DNA of 47,106 nucleotides. Origin: Methanobacterium sp. PtaB.Bin024 (GTDB lineage Archaea > Methanobacteriota > Methanobacteria > Methanobacteriales > Methanobacteriaceae). The translations under genes and the position numbers were made by a program. The stretch covers positions 1-47,106 of the forward strand of contig MVPY01000053.1 in the NCBI GenBank assembly GCA_002067065.1. The letters run 5' to 3'. The notes under the pieces are model-generated. The model had not been told where the DNA came from. It saw nothing but the letters and a program-made list of their open reading frames with translations, and did not search any database. Below, one piece after another: positions 29,801 to 38,387 of the stretch (the first letter of the stretch is position 1; each line of letters opens with the position of its first letter).

Positions 29801-29820
29801 TTATTTATAAGATTATAAAT
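29801..29820 (-). promoter_or_regulatory. TATA-like elements for polB (DP1)
   Basis: On the minus strand, ATTTATAATC followed by TTATAAATAA spans 29820-29801. The second box is 33 bases upstream of the start codon. Either could serve as TATA box. Inferred from sequence and position. Confidence 0.4.
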
Positions 29821-29945
29821 CTGCTTTAATCATATAATTGCACGGTTTACATCAAAATTACATGGTATTAAATTGAATCAATTCATAAAATTTATACTAT
29901 ATTATTATGTGAGATGAGTTTATCAATTTTATCAATTTTGTATAT

Positions 29946-30365
29946 TCATAGTTGTTTTAGATAAAAATCTACTTCCCGGCTCAATTTCATAAATTCCTTT
30001 CTGAATTTTTCCAACTCATCAATGGAAGTTTTTAATTTCACAGATGCATCTTCATTTAAACCATCGTTAGCTAAGTTAATGTACTCTGAATTTGTGACCA
30101 CAGATTCTTGTAAAGTAATCGTGACAGATAATAAATTTATTTGCAGTTGTTTACATTTTGAAGGAGGCTTTAACCGCTCATATCTGAAAAATATGTTTTC
30201 TAACTGTTTTCTAATTTTTTCCAGTTTATTGTGGGCTTCTTCAAGGTTAATGCTTTCCCTGGTTTCCTGGGTGTAAAGTTCCCTTATTAGAAGTAGTTCA
30301 ACTCCTGTATCTTTCAGATAATTCTTACTTTTTTTTAGGAATTGTTTTTTACTCATTCCAAACAT
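29946..30365 (-). CDS. hypothetical coiled-coil protein (139 aa)
   Basis: A 139-residue, highly charged alpha-helical protein, rich in Lys, Glu and Leu, with heptad-like spacing in about residues 30-70 and 105-135 that suggests coiled coil or a helical bundle. There is no signal peptide or membrane segment. I recognise no family. AGGCGAT lies before the ATG at 30365; Met4 is an alternative start. It is transcribed in the same direction as polB, with 177 bases between them that carry polB TATA-like elements, so it is probably a separate unit. It may be lineage-restricted; function is unknown. Confidence 0.72.
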   Translation of the reverse strand: MFGMSKKQFLKKSKNYLKDTGVELLLIRELYTQETRESINLEEAHNKLEKIRKQLENIFFRYERLKPPSKCKQLQINLLSVTITLQESVVTNSEYINLANDGLNEDASVKLKTSIDELEKFRKEFMKLSREVDFYLKQL

Positions 30366-30718
30366 TAAACATCGCCTAACATGTTTATTTTAATATTTTT
30401 ATCCTTGTTTACTTTTGGTAGGGTGGTGGTGTTTATTTGTTAACATTTCTCAAATTTTGGGGTTGTTCTCAGTTACAGATAAATGTATGATCGTGGTATG
30501 GGCGGATCTTCAAGCCATAGATTTTTCTATGATCAACATCTATAAATGGTTTGTCAGACCTATAGATACTAAGATTTACTAAGACTGGTTCATGCCAGAC
30601 CCTGATCTTAGCTTCATTGTAAATAGAATAGTCAAGTAATAGGTGTCAATTACTTTATTCAATATTTAATACTAAATCCAACATTAATTCAATCTAATCC
30701 AGAGTTTAAGGTGATATT
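30366..30718. other. intergenic region with two small hairpins
   Basis: This region lies between divergent genes. Two small inverted repeats lie close together: CATAG/CTATG (30516-30531) and ATCTATA/TATAGAT (30538-30567). They sit in a patch (about 30480-30620) that is less AT-rich than its flanks. This could be a short structured RNA or leader, but no family is recognised. No ORF is supported. Confidence 0.4.
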
Positions 30719-31225
30719 TTGTCCAGAGCTATTAAAATAATACTTTTCCTAGTCTTTTTCTTTATTTTCTTTGAGGCCGGTTTATTTGCATCCTACACTA
30801 TTGTAACACAACAACCCCCCAACCCCAACGATCTCATTGAAATGCAACTTAACGGTATTAGTTCACTGTTAAACCTCAACACTCCAAAAATTGCAACTCA
30901 AAATAATCTGGAGATTGTTAATAAGGATGAAGTGGCCAATGCTTTAGAGGCCAAAACTGGTGTTGATGGGATTAACCTGGAGACTCTTTCAGCTCAATCA
31001 TATCAGGATGTTGATGACGAGAATATAACAGTTAACATCACTGCAGTGGGTTATAAGGATTCACAGAGTGGTACTTCCAGTAACACAAGCACTATTGTGA
31101 TTAAATCAAACGAAACATACAGTATAACCGCAACTGCCATGGCAGCACCAGCAACTGATGGTGTGAAGATCAATGTGGCTACTATTGTGATTACTTCTTC
31201 TCGTATAATCTACAACAAACAATGA
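30719..31225 (+). CDS. membrane-anchored hypothetical protein with TTG start (168 aa)
   Basis: A 168-residue protein with one N-terminal transmembrane segment (about residues 5-26, very Phe/Leu/Ile-rich), probably an uncleaved signal anchor. A hydrophilic extracytoplasmic domain with many Thr/Asn and predicted beta strands follows, including a repeated V-I-K-S/V-I-T-S strand pattern near the end. The start is TTG, directly preceded by AAGGTGAT at the right distance. The next ATG in frame is only at residue 42 and would remove the membrane segment, so TTG is preferred. It lies 29 bases upstream of cbiH and may share its transcript. The family is not recognised. Confidence 0.72.
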   Translation: MSRAIKIILFLVFFFIFFEAGLFASYTIVTQQPPNPNDLIEMQLNGISSLLNLNTPKIATQNNLEIVNKDEVANALEAKTGVDGINLETLSAQSYQDVDDENITVNITAVGYKDSQSGTSSNTSTIVIKSNETYSITATAMAAPATDGVKINVATIVITSSRIIYNKQ

Positions 31226-31254
31226 TTTCTTTCGTTGGAAATTGGTGAAATAAA

Positions 31255-32316
31255 ATGATTAAAATTGTGGGTATTGGTCCTCGAAGGGAGGACATGACTA
31301 CCATGACACTGCAGGCCCTTAAAGAGGCAGATGTTATTATTGGGTATGGTGGTTACACTAGGAAGATAAAGGATCTCCTGGAGGGTAAAAATGTTATCTC
31401 TAGGGGGATGGGCCAGGAAGTTAACAGAGCAGAACTTGCCATAGAATATTCAAAAAAAGGTCGTAACGTGGTTTTGGTGAGTAGCGGTGACCCTGGAGTT
31501 TACGGAATGGCCAATGTACTGTATCAGATTATGGGGAAATATTCTGAAGTTGAGGTTGAGGTTGTACCAGGGGTGTCTGCGGTTAATTATTCTGCCGCTC
31601 TTTTAGGTGCGCCTTTACACGATTTTGCAGTAATCAGTCTTAGTGACATACTCACTCCCCTATCAGAGATTAAAAGGAAGATCCGTGCAGCTGCTGAGGC
31701 TGATTTTGTCATTGCTTTTTACAATCCCCGTAGTAAAAGAAGGACAGAACCATTTAAAGAAGCATTGAAAATACTTTCAGAAGTTAGAAAGCCAGAAACA
31801 TTAGTTGGCTTGGTTAAAAGCCAGAATAACACTCCTTCAGTCAAAATTTTCCTGCTTAACCAGCTTAAAGAGGAAGATGTGGATATGAACACCACCTTAA
31901 TTGTGGGCAACACCTTCACTTACGCTGCTGATGGAAATATGGTAACACCCAGGGGTTATGTTCTCTCCCATTCCACTCACCCCTTAGCATATGAATTCTA
32001 CGAGAAATATCTGGCTGGAGAGGGAAATAAGGGACCAAACACTAGTTGTGAGTATTATCCCTGCCACAGTCACCCTCAAAACTGCACTTTTTGCTATTGT
32101 CCTTTCTATCCATGTGGAGACCCATCTACAGGTGGAAAATGGATAAAAGAAAAGAAAGTGTGGAGTTGTGAGGAATGCACATGGATACATCAGGATGATA
32201 CAGTGCAATGTATAGAGGCCAAGTTACCTAAACTTCTGGAGAAAGCAGAAGACCTTCAGAATAATAAGAAAGAGCTTCTTAAATTAAGACGTGAATGTGT
32301 TTATCTGACCAAATAA
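31255..32316 (+). CDS. cbiH: cobalt-precorrin-3 C17-methyltransferase (CbiH/CobJ) with Cys-rich C-terminal domain
   Basis: A 353-residue protein. Residues 1 to about 240 form a SAM-dependent tetrapyrrole methylase, with the N-terminal V-G-I-G-P-R, G-Y-G-G-Y, S-S-G-D-P-G-V-Y-G-M and F-Y-N-P-R-S-K-R-R motifs of CbiH/CobJ. This enzyme methylates C17 and contracts the ring in anaerobic cobamide synthesis. Residues about 262-330 hold nine cysteines in about 60 residues (P-C-H, C-T-F-C-Y-C, Y-P-C-G, C-E-E-C-T), matching the small Cys-rich domain (PF04071 type) often joined to this enzyme and likely binding Fe-S or zinc. GGTGAAA precedes the ATG. It lies close behind the membrane protein gene. Confidence 0.93.
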   Translation: MIKIVGIGPRREDMTTMTLQALKEADVIIGYGGYTRKIKDLLEGKNVISRGMGQEVNRAELAIEYSKKGRNVVLVSSGDPGVYGMANVLYQIMGKYSEVEVEVVPGVSAVNYSAALLGAPLHDFAVISLSDILTPLSEIKRKIRAAAEADFVIAFYNPRSKRRTEPFKEALKILSEVRKPETLVGLVKSQNNTPSVKIFLLNQLKEEDVDMNTTLIVGNTFTYAADGNMVTPRGYVLSHSTHPLAYEFYEKYLAGEGNKGPNTSCEYYPCHSHPQNCTFCYCPFYPCGDPSTGGKWIKEKKVWSCEECTWIHQDDTVQCIEAKLPKLLEKAEDLQNNKKELLKLRRECVYLTK

Positions 32317-32581
32317 TTTGGACTTCAATTGAGTATTCTATAGGGGTTTCTTAATCAAAATATTATATTTTGAAAATGATGATATAGTATGGAATTACAG
32401 CCCTGACATGAAATGGTCATTTTTTCCCATCTGTTAATAGTATAATCTTAAAATTCATACAGAGAGTTTATGATTATTAATTTTTTGACGGAAAATATGG
32501 CAGCGTTGTTATTTCACTGGGGTACTGACAATATTCCAAAAAGTAATGTACCATGTCAAACATATTAATATTAGTGATATA

Positions 32582-32935
32582 ATGATTCGTATAAAAAGAG
32601 CCTACCAATCTCCTGCAAAAAAAGATGGTTACAGGATAATGGTGGATCGAGTATGGCCTCGTGGAGTTTCCAAACAAAGATTAAAAATGGATGCATGGTT
32701 CAAAGACATTGCTCCCAGTCACGATCTACGACGATGGTTGTCTCAAAATTCTCAAAAATGGGATGAATTTAGAAATAAATATAAAGAAGAGCTAAAAGAC
32801 AAATCTGAACTTCTAAACCAGGTAATTGACTTGGAGAAAGAGAAAGAAATAATTACCCTGGTCTATACCACTGGTAATACCGAACACAACAGTGCTATAG
32901 TACTGAAAGAAATCTTAGACAAATTAAAATCCTAA
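32582..32935 (+). CDS. DUF488 family protein
   Basis: A 117-residue protein of the DUF488 family. It has the typical M-I-x-x-K-R-A-Y start, the conserved D-R-V-W-P-R-G-V-S-K segment, an S-x-D-L-R-R-W motif, and a C-terminal T-L-V-Y-T-T-G-N-T-E-H-N-S-A strand-loop. The family's activity is not established. The reading frame opens at an ATG at 32546, but the ATG at 32582 with TGAT just before it starts exactly where family members do. It is convergent with the aminotransferase gene, and a T-run (about 32949-32957) follows its stop. Confidence 0.86.
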   Translation: MIRIKRAYQSPAKKDGYRIMVDRVWPRGVSKQRLKMDAWFKDIAPSHDLRRWLSQNSQKWDEFRNKYKEELKDKSELLNQVIDLEKEKEIITLVYTTGNTEHNSAIVLKEILDKLKS

Positions 32936-32984
32936 AAATCAAAGTATTTCTTTTTTTATTACACTGATTAAGTCGTTAAGGGGT

Positions 32985-34388
32985 TTATTTCTTGATAACC
33001 CCTTCAAAAATGTCCAAAGTTGTGTCTAATTGCTCATCAGGAATGGTGAATGGTGGTATCAACCTTAATATGGAAAGGTACCGGCCCTGACCTCCAGACA
33101 TGGTGATAATTCCTTGCCTGAATAGTTCATTCTGGATTTGGGTCTTATAATCAACCATTGGTTTGTCTTTTCCATCACGGAAATCAATAGCCTTGAGAAG
33201 TCCCCAGCCACGGCACTGCCACACATTCATATATTCAGTCCATTCATTGGAACGTTTTTTGATAACTTCCCCTAATTTTTTAACTCGTTCCAGGAGCCTG
33301 TACTTATCAATGTATTCCAGTGCAGCCATGTTCCCTGCTAGAGAAATTGGAGCGCCACCATAAGTAGATCCGTGATAGGCAGGAACATTTTCCATAATTT
33401 CATCTTTAATAAAAGCCGCACTCAGGGGGCTGACACCGCCACCCAGGGATTTAGCGCTGGTGAAGACATCAGGCATAACCTGGTGGTGTTCATGGACCCA
33501 CATCTTCCCACTGCGACCCATACCACTCTGCACTTCATCAAAAATCAAGACGATACCGTTATCATCACATATCTCCCGGGCAGATTTGAGAAATTCCATA
33601 GGAGCAGGATTCATCAGCCCACCAGTAGTGTAGGGTTCCATTATAAATGCAGCAACCTCCTCGGGACTAACTTGATACGTCAGAACTCTGTCTTTAAGGA
33701 ATTTTTCAATGCAATATCCGTTGCAGTCTTCGGGCTGGTCGCAGAACATGCAGTTGGGGCAGTTAGCACCCTCGGCAAAGTAGATGTTGTTGGAGCGCAG
33801 GGAACGGAAAGTATCTGCATCCCTGGATTTCTGGGCCATGCAGGATAAGGACCCCATGGTTCTACCGAAAAAGCTTCCCATGAATGAAATCACACAACTT
33901 CGCCCTGTGTAACTCACAGCAGTTTTAATGGCTGCTTCGTTAGCTTCTGTCCCGTCACATGCATAATGAACACGATATTGGGACCCATCAGGGACGGTTG
34001 AAAGTAATTTTTTGCTTGTATCAATCATTAGGGGTAAATTATAGTCATTGGAAGGGAAAATGCCCAGCACACCATATTCTTTCATAATCTCCTGGGCACG
34101 ATTCCAGATTTCTGGATTGTTGTAACCAAAATTAGCGGTGGAAATACCAGCATTCAAGTCGATATACACATTCCCATCCACATCTTCTATGAGGCTATTA
34201 GCCACTCTTTTAACGGTTAAAGGAAGGTCCCAACTGTCACTGGACTCTTTCTTCTTACCAGTCCAGTAACTGGTGATGTATTTTTTTGCTTCCTGGATCT
34301 TCTCCATGGATTTAGGTCCAGGAGGAGTTGTTTTGATAAATGGAACTCCATTATCCTGCAAATCTTCTGACCAGTCACTTAAACTCAT
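32985..34388 (-). CDS. class III PLP-dependent aminotransferase with Cys-rich insertion
   Basis: A 467-residue fold-type I class III aminotransferase resembling 4-aminobutyrate and ornithine aminotransferases. The cofactor pocket shows D-G-T-E-A-N-E-A-A (about 137), the D-E-V-Q-S-G-M-G-R-S-G segment and the PLP lysine in S-A-K-S-L-G-G-G. Unusual is a stretch at about residues 208-227 with five cysteines (C-P-N-C-M-F-C, D-C-N-G-Y-C) that could bind metal. GGAG lies eight bases before ATG 34388; the upstream GTG at 34394 is less likely. It is the last gene of a run argD-lysA-dapF, with 65 bases between it and dapF, so a role in lysine or diamino acid metabolism is suggested. The substrate cannot be read from sequence. 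Confidence 0.86.
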   Translation of the reverse strand: MSLSDWSEDLQDNGVPFIKTTPPGPKSMEKIQEAKKYITSYWTGKKKESSDSWDLPLTVKRVANSLIEDVDGNVYIDLNAGISTANFGYNNPEIWNRAQEIMKEYGVLGIFPSNDYNLPLMIDTSKKLLSTVPDGSQYRVHYACDGTEANEAAIKTAVSYTGRSCVISFMGSFFGRTMGSLSCMAQKSRDADTFRSLRSNNIYFAEGANCPNCMFCDQPEDCNGYCIEKFLKDRVLTYQVSPEEVAAFIMEPYTTGGLMNPAPMEFLKSAREICDDNGIVLIFDEVQSGMGRSGKMWVHEHHQVMPDVFTSAKSLGGGVSPLSAAFIKDEIMENVPAYHGSTYGGAPISLAGNMAALEYIDKYRLLERVKKLGEVIKKRSNEWTEYMNVWQCRGWGLLKAIDFRDGKDKPMVDYKTQIQNELFRQGIITMSGGQGRYLSILRLIPPFTIPDEQLDTTLDIFEGVIKK

Positions 34389-34453
34389 TAACACTTCTCC
34401 AACTTTAAATCATCTTTAAACTTCATCTTGGCTTCTTCAACTGAGAATCCTTG

Positions 34454-35326
34454 TTATAATTCAAGTTCCATTATTCCTTCGAACACCGAAACAGCATCGC
34501 CTTCCATGAATGCACCTAACTTACCATCCTTCTCATAGACAGTTATTTGGAGTAATCCTCCTGGAAGGTGGACTAAAACATCTTTATCCAAAAGACCCAA
34601 GCGATATCCGCTGATAACTGTGCTGGTAGCTCCTGTACCACAGGCCAGGGTGAAACCAGCACCCCTTTCCCAGGTGATCATCTCCACTTCCTTAGGACTG
34701 GTAACACTCACAAAATGGACGTTAATCCTCTCTGGAAATGCTTCATGGTTCTCAATCAAAGGACCTAGATGATCTAGGGCTATTTCTTCCATGTTTTCAG
34801 TGAAAATAACTGCATGTGGGTTGCCGACACTGATGGAGGTGAGTTTTATGGATTCATCACCAACTTTCAGCTCCTGGTCAACAAATTCCTCAGCATCGCT
34901 GATCATAGGCACATCCCTGGTTTTAAAGGAAGCAGTCCCCATATCAACCCGGATCAGTTCCACAACATCCCTTTCAACTTTTAGAACCAGTTCTTTAATT
35001 CCTCCCAGGGTTTCCACACTCATCTTTTCCTGTTTAAGAACATCATTCTCATAGACATATTTCCCAAAGCATCGGATTCCGTTACCACACATCTCGGCTT
35101 CACTACCATCACTGTTGAATATGCGGAATTTGATGTCAGCTACATTCGATGGCGAGACAAATATAACTCCATCAGCACCTATGGAGAAACCTCTCCTACA
35201 AAGAGACTTAACAACCTCAGTTTTCTTATATTCAGGGATCAGCTCTTCTGAAGATTCATCAATCACAACATAGTCATTTCCCAGGCCGTGCATTTTATGG
35301 AAAAGTAGAATTATCCTTTCAGTCAT
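34454..35326 (-). CDS. dapF: diaminopimelate epimerase
   Basis: A 290-residue cofactor-independent epimerase that converts LL- to meso-diaminopimelate, the direct precursor of lysine. The two catalytic cysteines are in M-C-G-N-G-I-R (Cys80) and L-A-C-G-T-G-A-T (Cys229), and the N-terminal K-M-H-G-L-G-N-D is also present. GAGG lies eight bases before the ATG, inside the end of lysA. The start codon overlaps the lysA stop by four bases (ATGA, 35323-35326), so the pair is translationally coupled. Lysine is also a component of pseudomurein cross-bridges. Confidence 0.96.
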   Translation of the reverse strand: MTERIILLFHKMHGLGNDYVVIDESSEELIPEYKKTEVVKSLCRRGFSIGADGVIFVSPSNVADIKFRIFNSDGSEAEMCGNGIRCFGKYVYENDVLKQEKMSVETLGGIKELVLKVERDVVELIRVDMGTASFKTRDVPMISDAEEFVDQELKVGDESIKLTSISVGNPHAVIFTENMEEIALDHLGPLIENHEAFPERINVHFVSVTSPKEVEMITWERGAGFTLACGTGATSTVISGYRLGLLDKDVLVHLPGGLLQITVYEKDGKLGAFMEGDAVSVFEGIMELEL

Positions 35327-36609
35327 TTTAAAAACCTCAAAGGAATGTTTTGTTTTGACAAAAGGTCGGCATATGTTTCTCTTTCCCTTATAACGTCTGT
35401 TTTACCTTCTCGTACAATAACTTCGGCAGGTAAGGGGCGTGAGTTATACTGGCTGCCCATGCTAAAAGCGTATGCTCCTGCATTCATGATGGAGAGCACG
35501 TCTCCTTCCTTGATTTCAGGAAGTGGCCTGTCCCTGGCAAAAAGATCTCCAGATTCACAGACATTCCCTGCCACATCAATGTTCTGGGTGGGGGCTGCTT
35601 CAGGTTTGTCTGCAACCAGGATATGATGATATGACCCGTACATGGTTGGACGTAGTAGAGTGTTAAAACCAGCATCTACTCCCACAAACTTCCGATAACT
35701 TTGTTTAACAGTGTTAACCCGTGCGAGGAGGTAGGCTGCGTCTCCAACAATATAACGGCCAGGTTCTATGCACATGGTGGGGTTATCAATATCATGCTCC
35801 TGAAGTTTGTTCATGTACAGAGCCACAATTTCACTGGCAAACTGTTTAATATCCAGTACTGGTTCCTCAGGAGTATAAGGTATTCCCAGACCCCCTCCAA
35901 AATCGATGAATTCAAATATAACACCAGCATCCTTGTGAACCCTGCCGGCAACATCCATCAATACCTCAACTGCCAGTTTGAATGGTTCTGGATCCAAGAT
36001 ACCAGAGCCGATATGGGTGTGAATACCTACCGGCTTAAAACCAAGGTCCTGAGCTTTTTGATAAACTTCAACAGCTTCATGTTCCATTATCCCAAATTTA
36101 GAGAGTTCTCCACCAGTTATACAGTGGTCATGATGTCCGGCACCCACCATAGGATTCACCCGGAAGGATATTTTAGTTCCTTCTGCTCCGGGTAATTCTG
36201 CCAGACGTTCCATCATGGACACAGAGTCCAGATTCATACGTACCCCAGCATCCAGGGCATATTTAAGCTCTTGGGTGGTGACATTATTCCCTGTGAAGAG
36301 TATCCTGTCCGGCTGGAAACCAGCTAGAAGGGCGGTGTAGATTTCACCAGGGGAAACTGCATCGATTCCACTTCCTTCCTGCTCTAAGATCCTCATAACT
36401 GCCAGGTTAGTGTTGGCTTTGGCAGCGTAGAATATTTGGAAGTCTGCATATTCCTGACTGAATGCTTGGTGGACTCTCTGGTAGTTATCCCGCACTCTCA
36501 TCTCATCTATCACATAAAGGGGTGTTCCATATTTTTTGGCAAGTTCCAGGGCATCGGATCCACCGATATCCAGGTTGCCTTTTTCATTGGTCTTAAAGTA
36601 TAAGTTCAT
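35323..36609 (-). CDS. lysA: diaminopimelate decarboxylase
   Basis: A 428-residue fold-type III PLP decarboxylase that makes L-lysine from meso-diaminopimelate. The PLP lysine is Lys64 in Y-A-A-K-A-N. Other marks are the H-x-H-I-G-S-G glycine loop, the E-P-G-R-Y-I-V motif and the C-terminal C-E-S-G-D segment with the active-site cysteine. The frame runs up to 36648, but GGAGG at 36616-36620 is six bases before the ATG at 36609, with an adjacent ATG at 36612. It overlaps dapF by four bases. Upstream lies argD with a 232-base gap that contains short repeats. Confidence 0.95.
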   Translation of the reverse strand: MNLYFKTNEKGNLDIGGSDALELAKKYGTPLYVIDEMRVRDNYQRVHQAFSQEYADFQIFYAAKANTNLAVMRILEQEGSGIDAVSPGEIYTALLAGFQPDRILFTGNNVTTQELKYALDAGVRMNLDSVSMMERLAELPGAEGTKISFRVNPMVGAGHHDHCITGGELSKFGIMEHEAVEVYQKAQDLGFKPVGIHTHIGSGILDPEPFKLAVEVLMDVAGRVHKDAGVIFEFIDFGGGLGIPYTPEEPVLDIKQFASEIVALYMNKLQEHDIDNPTMCIEPGRYIVGDAAYLLARVNTVKQSYRKFVGVDAGFNTLLRPTMYGSYHHILVADKPEAAPTQNIDVAGNVCESGDLFARDRPLPEIKEGDVLSIMNAGAYAFSMGSQYNSRPLPAEVIVREGKTDVIRERETYADLLSKQNIPLRFLK

Positions 36610-36781
36610 CATTATCCTCCGAAAAGAAGTAAACATCAAATATATCAATCTGTCATCATATAACTATTACGATTAATTTTAATAAAAGTAGTGACCTTCC
36701 ACACGATACATGTTTTAATAAAAAAAATGAGAAAAAGCAAGAAAAGGAAATAAAAGATTTAAAATCACAAAAACAGAAGAC

Positions 36782-36809
36782 AAAGATTTAAAACCAAAGA
36801 TTTAAAACC
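36782..36809. repeat. 14-bp tandem repeat between argD and lysA
   Basis: AAAGATTTAAAACC occurs twice in a row (36782-36795, 36796-36809). A partial copy AAAGATTTAAAA lies at 36753-36764. It falls in the gap between the argD stop and the lysA start. It may be simple slippage in an A-rich tract, or it may affect termination or lysA expression. Confidence 0.75.
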
Positions 36810-36841
36810 GTAAAAATAGGGATAAAGGTTTTAAAACGTGA

Positions 36842-38020
36842 CTAACCGGACACACGTCCTAAAACTTCATCTAAACAGCCGGTCACGTTGTCAATCTGCT
36901 CTCGGGTGATTACCAGGGGGGGAACGAATCTAAGAACCTTGTCTGCTGTGCAGTTCACCAGAACTCCCTGTTCACGCATGTCATCAACCATGTGAGCGCA
37001 TGTCATGTCCATTTCCATACCAAGCATCATGCCCAGACCACGCACTTCTTCAACCAGTCCATGTTCCTGGAAGAGCTCTTTTAACTCATTTTTGAAGTAG
37101 AGCCCGTTTTCCCGTGACTTCTGAAGGAGTCCTTCTTGCCGGATGGTTTCAACCGAAGCAATTCCAGCGGCACATGCCAGTGGCCCTCCACCGAATGTTG
37201 CAGCATGGTCACCTGGTTGGAACGCGTTTCCCACTTTTTCGCTGGCTAGGATAGCTCCCATTGGAAAACCGCCAGCTATGGCCTTGGCTAAGGCAGTGAT
37301 ATCTGGGGTTACTTTAAAGGTCTGTGATGCAAACATTTCTCCAGTCCGTCCAAAACCAGTTTGTACTTCATCAAATATGAGCAGCACATCATTTTCATGG
37401 CAGAGTTTCTTTAACTCAGCAAGATAACCTTCAGGAGGTATTATTATTCCACCCTCTCCCTGTACAGGCTCTACCAGTACTGCTGCAGTTTTTTCAGTTA
37501 TTGCCTCCCCCACGGCTTCAAGGTCTCCATAGGGGACGTGTGTGAATCCTGGTGGGAGTGGTCCGAATCCTTTTTTATATTTGTGCTGGCCTGTGGCGGT
37601 GATGGTGGTTATGGTCCGTCCGTGGAAGCTGTTTTCCATGGCTATAATGTCTCCTTTACCAGTATATTTCCGGGCCAGTTTGATAGCTCCTTCATTGGCT
37701 TCTGCTCCACTGTTGCAGAAGAAGGCCTTCTGATGGGGAGAGACCTCTACCAGGAGTTTTGCCAGGCGTACCTGTTCTTCAGTATAGTAAAGATTGGAGG
37801 TGTGGATCAGCTTATGAGCCTGCTGACAGATGGCCTCAACAACGCGGGGATGGGCATGCCCTACATTGTTCACAGCAATACCTGCCACACAGTCAATATA
37901 GGGATTGCCTCCCATATCCCATACAACAGCACCTTTTCCTTCTTTAAGGGCCAAAGGCTGCCGACCGTAAGTTTGCATAACATAATCTTTATCTAAATCT
38001 ATAATCTCTTCTGTTTTCAT
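36842..38020 (-). CDS. argD: acetylornithine/N-succinyldiaminopimelate-type aminotransferase
   Basis: A 392-residue class III aminotransferase of the ArgD family. It converts N-acetylglutamate semialdehyde to N-acetylornithine in arginine synthesis and can also act in diaminopimelate routes. Motifs are F-F-C-N-S-G-A-E-A-N-E-G (about 101), N-S-F-H-G-R-T, F-D-E-V-Q-T-G-F-G-R-T-G, and the PLP lysine Lys246 in A-L-A-K-A-I-A-G-G. The longest frame begins with GTG at 38032; GGGTGAT followed by two ATGs points to 38020 (or 38023). It leads the minus-strand cluster argD-lysA-dapF-aminotransferase, and a TATA-like box lies about 35 bases upstream. Confidence 0.94.
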   Translation of the reverse strand: MKTEEIIDLDKDYVMQTYGRQPLALKEGKGAVVWDMGGNPYIDCVAGIAVNNVGHAHPRVVEAICQQAHKLIHTSNLYYTEEQVRLAKLLVEVSPHQKAFFCNSGAEANEGAIKLARKYTGKGDIIAMENSFHGRTITTITATGQHKYKKGFGPLPPGFTHVPYGDLEAVGEAITEKTAAVLVEPVQGEGGIIIPPEGYLAELKKLCHENDVLLIFDEVQTGFGRTGEMFASQTFKVTPDITALAKAIAGGFPMGAILASEKVGNAFQPGDHAATFGGGPLACAAGIASVETIRQEGLLQKSRENGLYFKNELKELFQEHGLVEEVRGLGMMLGMEMDMTCAHMVDDMREQGVLVNCTADKVLRFVPPLVITREQIDNVTGCLDEVLGRVSG

Positions 38021-38387
38021 CATATCACCCACATGAATGCTATTTAAATCACTTATAAATCTTAAATGAAGTTTTAATCTCCAATAGTCCGGTTTTAATT
38101 CTCATGATCTCGCTGATCAGGAATATTATTCGTTTTTAGTAAACCACGTAATTTAAGGCCGTTTGTAAACTTCAAGATATAAATTAACTGTATAATCTGT
38201 ATAACTGGTCATGGTTATAAACATTTTAATCATATAGGGTACAACTGTAATGTAATACTATGACAATGGTTAAATATGAGGTAAGACAATGGATATTACT
38301 GTAAAATCTGTTTAATGGAAATTCTTCTGCAAATGTTATTTTAACTAGCGTATAATATCCATTAATATCATTGGGGAGGAAAATGCA
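38021..38387. other. divergent intergenic region, argD / small membrane protein
   Basis: AT-rich spacer with a TATA-like box for argD (38051-38060, minus) and A/T-rich sequence before the next plus-strand gene. The region holds only ORFs shorter than 20 codons, which I do not support. No repeat or RNA is recognised. Confidence 0.5.
38051..38060 (-). promoter_or_regulatory. TATA box for argD
   Basis: ATTTATAAGT on the minus strand, preceded by CATTTAAG, lies about 31 bases before the start codon, at archaeal promoter distance. Inferred from sequence and position. Confidence 0.5.

Noticed and set aside
38273..38320. 14-codon ORF upstream of the small membrane protein
   Set aside because: Too short, no ribosome-binding site and no recognisable product.
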